Shown: piece by piece, positions 61,281 through 64,000 of the stretch
How the letters are laid out: every line of letters starts with the position of its first letter
Numbering within the stretch: the stretch's first letter is position 1
Assembly: GCF_029433295.1 (NCBI RefSeq)
Contig: NZ_JAQTHV010000001.1
Location: forward strand, 248,001-312,000
Reading direction: 5' to 3'
Origin: Bifidobacterium sp. ESL0784
GTDB taxonomy: Bacteria > Actinomycetota > Actinomycetes > Actinomycetales > Bifidobacteriaceae
Length of the DNA stretch: 64,000 bases
The notes under the pieces: model-generated
What the model saw: the letters and a program-made list of their open reading frames with translations, nothing else
The model's database searches: none
What the model was told of the DNA's origin: nothing
Program-made: the position numbers and the translations under genes

Positions 61281-61754
61281 TTATCGTGGCGGTTGCTGCT
61301 CGATACTGGGATCGTCGTCGTGTTCACGTGCGAAGAACGCAAGCATTTCCTTGAACTCGGTGATTTGTGCGGGGGAGAAACGCTGTTCGAACTCGCGCTG
61401 TTCGTTGTCGATGTAGCCGTGGATGGCTTCGACGCTTTGCTGCGCGCGTGCGGTGAGCTTCACTTTCTTGCATCGGGCATCGTCCGGTGCCTGTTCGCGG
61501 GTAAGCAGGCCGCGGGACTCCATGCGCTGTAGGGTCACAGTGACGGTGGAGCGTTGGATGTGAAACTCCTCTTCGATGGCGTGCTGGGCCACCTCGCCGC
61601 CTGGCTGCGAGCTCATGAAGTTGATGACGGACATCTGCACTTCCGTAAGCCCGTAGCGTGCCGCGAACCGCCCGAGCTGTTGTGACATCGCGCTCGAAGA
61701 CTGCTGCAGCAGGCGCCCGTAGTTCTCCGGCCGCCCGTCCGGCGTATCGGTCAT
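61281..61754 (-). CDS. MarR-family regulator of the efflux gene
   Basis: 157 residues. Winged helix-turn-helix with the recognition helix in IQRSTVTVTLQRMESRGLLTRE and the wing PDDARCKKVKLTARA, flanked by dimerisation helices. MarR proteins usually repress a linked efflux gene and release DNA when ligands bind. The reading frame begins 16 codons earlier, but ATG 61754 (MTDTPDG) is the usual start region, with purine-rich AAGAAGAA upstream. The inverted repeat at 61810-61829 is its likely operator. Confidence 0.87.
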   Translation of the reverse strand: MTDTPDGRPENYGRLLQQSSSAMSQQLGRFAARYGLTEVQMSVINFMSSQPGGEVAQHAIEEEFHIQRSTVTVTLQRMESRGLLTREQAPDDARCKKVKLTARAQQSVEAIHGYIDNEQREFEQRFSPAQITEFKEMLAFFAREHDDDPSIEQQPPR

Positions 61755-61809
61755 ATTCTTCTTGCCTTCTCGACAGTCGAGCCGCACAGAGCGACCCGAC
61801 AAAATTAAT

Positions 61810-61829
61810 TCGTTAGCTAACTAACAAAT
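61810..61829. promoter_or_regulatory. MarR-type operator TTCGTTAG-N4-CTAACAAA
   Basis: 8+8 inverted repeat with one mismatch and a CTAA spacer, 56 bp upstream of the MarR gene start. Size and symmetry suit a MarR dimer; autoregulation is likely. Confidence 0.65.
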
Positions 61830-61897
61830 AATATCGAAGGTCCGGACATTCGTTATGGGCTGTTGGCGTTGGCATGGTCAACGGATTGCATCAAATA

Positions 61898-61940
61898 GGA
61901 ATTTAAGCATATTTTCCACTCAAAATTATGCTTAAATTCC
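61898..61940. repeat. AT-rich inverted repeat between marR and hipA
   Basis: GGAATTTAAGCATA (61898-61911) and TATGCTTAAATTCC (61927-61940) form a perfect 14-bp stem; three further pairs extend it after a mismatch. It may end the hipA transcript, or be an operator. Nothing else is seen in the gap up to 62104. Confidence 0.5.
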
Positions 61941-62104
61941 TTCATCGTGATTTCAATAGCGATTGAAGCATGTTTTGCGGATAGTTGCCGGTACTTGGTC
62001 CGCGTTTGTTGGTGGTTCGGTTGGTGTCGGCGAAAGAGGACTGGTGCGGTTGACATCGCCGAATCAGCACAGATGAATCGTCTGTTTTGACGCGCGTCGC
62101 GCCA

Positions 62105-63430
62105 TTACCAGCCAAGCACCATGTCGCATTGACGTTTGATGCCTGCGCCGATTCTGTTGACAAGTTCCTTGCGTTTAGTTGCTGAGCTGCCGTTGGGAGT
62201 CGTGAGTGATTCCGGAGAAATCTTAAGTTTGGCGACGTCCGCGAGTGCGATTTTTGCGGTGTCGTTGAATGTGTCGGGCAGGATTTCGGCATAATGTTTG
62301 AGCAAAGCAGCGATGAGTTCTTCGTCGAGTTTGGTGTCTTGGCAAAGTTTGAGCCAGTGTTTCAATTCGATGCGCTCGTAGTGGTATTCGCCGCCGATTG
62401 ACATGGCCATCTTGCGCTCGCCTTTTCGGTCGCCGCGGGCGTCGTAAGCGAAAATCGAGGCGATGTCATAGAAAGGTGCGAGCCGAGGCGCCTCCCCGAC
62501 CGGCTCAAGAATGGCGTAGTTCTTGGCGTGCGCGTCTGTTCCGCCGATGAGGAAGTTCAGCATCAGTCCAGTGGTGAATTGGATGATATCAGTCTCGGCG
62601 AGCGCATTGGTACGTAGAAAAGCGATGATTGAGTTGGCGTTTGGTCCCCCATCGGATTGGTACTTCTGGCGAGTCATATAGCTCATGGCTTGACAAATGT
62701 CTTCCTGGTGAATTCTTGCGATATGGGTTTGCCCATGAGCGTCCTGTTTTTCCCTGCGATCCCAACGAGTACTTACGATGGCTGGTGTTCCGTTGAAACT
62801 TTGGAAAGCTGACTGTGAAACAGAAATGTCAAGCTTTTCAAGCGTTTTCATACAAATATATTCGTTGAAGGCTTGCTCGTGCAGCTGCGAGACGCCTGGC
62901 TTGAGTATATGTGTGGTCGCCGCTGCTCCCAACGCCTCAAACCATTCACCATTATTTTGGCGTAATGCTATTTTGCCCTGTGCCCCGTTTAGCGACCAAT
63001 GTTCGTTTGGTCCTTGCCAAGTTGTGGGAACATTGCTTGCGAGATTGGTGAGCCGTTTGCCGATTTTCCCTTTGGCGATTGGCCGGAGTGTTTCGGGTTC
63101 CTCGAGTAAATCAAGGTTATCTGGAGACACGAATTGGGCACCTCCTGCGCAATCGAGTCCGATTGCGGTAAGCAGAGCGAAGGGATTATTGGCACTTACG
63201 TCATAAAGTCGTCCAATACGTTGGCGCATAGTTCGATCGTCTGGCAATACGCCGTCGATATAGGCTTCGATAGGTTTCCCAGTCCATGGTTCAAGCTGTG
63301 GCGGCATGGATAAGGATAGTTGACCTTCTGCATTGTTGTCATATAAAAAGCTATGTTTGCCGTTTTTGTCTTCTCGTAGTAAACCGATTGGTCTTCCTTC
63401 GAGATACACACGTAATTCTTTGGTCTTCAT
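62105..63430 (-). CDS. hipA: HipA-family serine/threonine kinase toxin
   Basis: 441 residues of the HipA fold. N-terminal couple_HipA domain (1-110), the SLNGAQGKIAL segment (about 146-156, comparable to the regulatory Ser-containing loop of E. coli HipA), then the kinase core with GGTDAHAKNYAI (D299 base, N304 metal) and YDIAS (D322 metal). HipA phosphorylates a tRNA synthetase or related target and can cause dormancy. ATG 63430 has GGAG six bases upstream; the frame extends a little beyond. It lies 50 bp after the hipB stop on the same strand. Confidence 0.9.
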   Translation of the reverse strand: MKTKELRVYLEGRPIGLLREDKNGKHSFLYDNNAEGQLSLSMPPQLEPWTGKPIEAYIDGVLPDDRTMRQRIGRLYDVSANNPFALLTAIGLDCAGGAQFVSPDNLDLLEEPETLRPIAKGKIGKRLTNLASNVPTTWQGPNEHWSLNGAQGKIALRQNNGEWFEALGAAATTHILKPGVSQLHEQAFNEYICMKTLEKLDISVSQSAFQSFNGTPAIVSTRWDRREKQDAHGQTHIARIHQEDICQAMSYMTRQKYQSDGGPNANSIIAFLRTNALAETDIIQFTTGLMLNFLIGGTDAHAKNYAILEPVGEAPRLAPFYDIASIFAYDARGDRKGERKMAMSIGGEYHYERIELKHWLKLCQDTKLDEELIAALLKHYAEILPDTFNDTAKIALADVAKLKISPESLTTPNGSSATKRKELVNRIGAGIKRQCDMVLGW

Positions 63431-63480
63431 TGTTTCTCCATTCGCAATTATCCTCATTGACAGTGGCGGATATATCTATA

Positions 63481-63942
63481 TTATCGAGAACTTTGTCTAG
63501 ATTCATTTTGGGTGTGTTTGGCCATTTGCTCGAGGAATGCTTCGGTTTTCCGTTGTCCTCTTGCCGCCAGTTCTGAAAGCGTCACTTTTCCCATTGCAGA
63601 TTCGGCCTGTGTATTATGGGATTCAGATCTTTGGATGTCGTTGTCTGATTGTTTTTTTTGAGTTTTGGGAGCTTTGGGTTCTTTCGATGTATCGGTTTTT
63701 GAAAAAGAGTCTGCGGGCGGATATTGAAGGATGGTAGTAATACCGAGTTCTCGGAAAAGGCTAAAGATTTTTTGAGCGCTTGGATCTTTTATTTTTCCGT
63801 TTTCCATTCGGCTGAGCCACGAACGGGGGATATTCGTTCGATTGGCGAGTTGTGACTGGGTAAGGCCCTTGGCTTTTCGCGCGTCACGTAAAGTAGCAGA
63901 GAGTTGTGGGATGGAACGTATCTGCGTTTTGAACATATCCAT
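63481..63942 (-). CDS. hipB: HipB-like antitoxin (XRE helix-turn-helix)
   Basis: 153 residues. An XRE/Cro helix-turn-helix (LRDARKAKGLTQSQLANRTNIPRSWLSRMENG, about 18-50) is followed by a long hydrophilic tail rich in Lys, Ser and Gln, ending in a predicted helix. Typical HipB is about 70-90 residues, so the tail (roughly 80-153) is an addition that may bind the toxin. AGGGGAC lies before the start. It should repress its own promoter and neutralise HipA. Confidence 0.88.
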   Translation of the reverse strand: MDMFKTQIRSIPQLSATLRDARKAKGLTQSQLANRTNIPRSWLSRMENGKIKDPSAQKIFSLFRELGITTILQYPPADSFSKTDTSKEPKAPKTQKKQSDNDIQRSESHNTQAESAMGKVTLSELAARGQRKTEAFLEQMAKHTQNESRQSSR

Positions 63943-63983
63943 TGATGTCCCCTGCTTACAAAATGTTTCGAATTTTCAATAGA

Positions 63984-63989
63984 ATTATA
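63984..63989 (-). promoter_or_regulatory. -10 box of hipBA
   Basis: TATAAT on the minus strand, 42 bp before the hipB start. The -35 would lie beyond the window edge. Confidence 0.5.
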
Positions 63990-64000
63990 CTATAAAATGT

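Overview
The window looks like a chromosome segment of a saccharolytic, high-GC Gram-positive bacterium, most likely Bifidobacterium or a close relative. This is inferred from base composition, the gene families (GH172, GH65 and GH51 enzymes, xylose isomerase, LacI-controlled ABC sugar importers lacking a local ATPase), strong AGGAGG-type ribosome sites mixed with a probable leaderless gene, and pathways that end in xylulose 5-phosphate, the substrate of the bifid shunt. No rRNA, prophage or CRISPR array is present. One tRNA gene (tRNA-Ala, anticodon CGC) was found.

Layout. 0.1-4.2 kb: L-rhamnonate catabolism (rhmD, rhmA, an IclR regulator) and a HAD phosphatase. 4.2-12.4 kb: tRNA-Ala, a divergent SorC-type regulator with twin TGAACATATGTTCA operators, then a PTS-free ula-like sugar-acid cluster (phosphotriesterase-fold lactonase, UlaD-like protein with altered active site, UlaE, PfkB kinase, MFS carrier, UlaF). 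12.4-17 kb: lutABC lactate oxidation and a DedA protein. 17.3-26.5 kb: a LacI/ABC importer/GH172 locus, followed by a GH65 phosphorylase. 26.7-30.1 kb: a frameshifted small secreted-protein gene, xylA and an esterase. 30.2-34.4 kb: an AT-richer island with a decayed IS3-type element, a small secreted cysteine protein and a dedicated ABC transporter. 34.4-37 kb: rsmI and a tatD-like gene flanking a 32-residue hydrophobic peptide gene. 37-45.7 kb: two kup potassium transporter paralogs flanking a four-part block of unknown genes. 45.9-52 kb: GH51 arabinofuranosidase with ABC importer and LacI regulator. 52-64 kb: an HD protein, a degenerate ABC/FtsX-type pair, a large membrane protein, a DJ-1/PfpI protein, a MarR/DHA2 efflux pair, and a hipBA toxin-antitoxin module.

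How the genes work together. Several loci convert plant or host glycans and sugar acids into xylulose 5-phosphate, pyruvate and lactaldehyde: GH51 releases arabinose, xylA makes xylulose, the ula-like enzymes end at D-xylulose 5-phosphate, and rhmA makes pyruvate plus lactaldehyde. lutABC can re-oxidise lactate.

The most unusual non-coding feature is a family of about 21-25 bp elements arranged in alternating orientation with a period near 31 bp. It occupies four intergenic regions between 11.3 and 24.1 kb. Other leads are a compensated hairpin pair (29.1 and 59.5 kb), covarying kup leaders, the DxRxxE change in the UlaD-like enzyme, the small peptide with two 11-residue repeats, and the secreted protein/ABC island.
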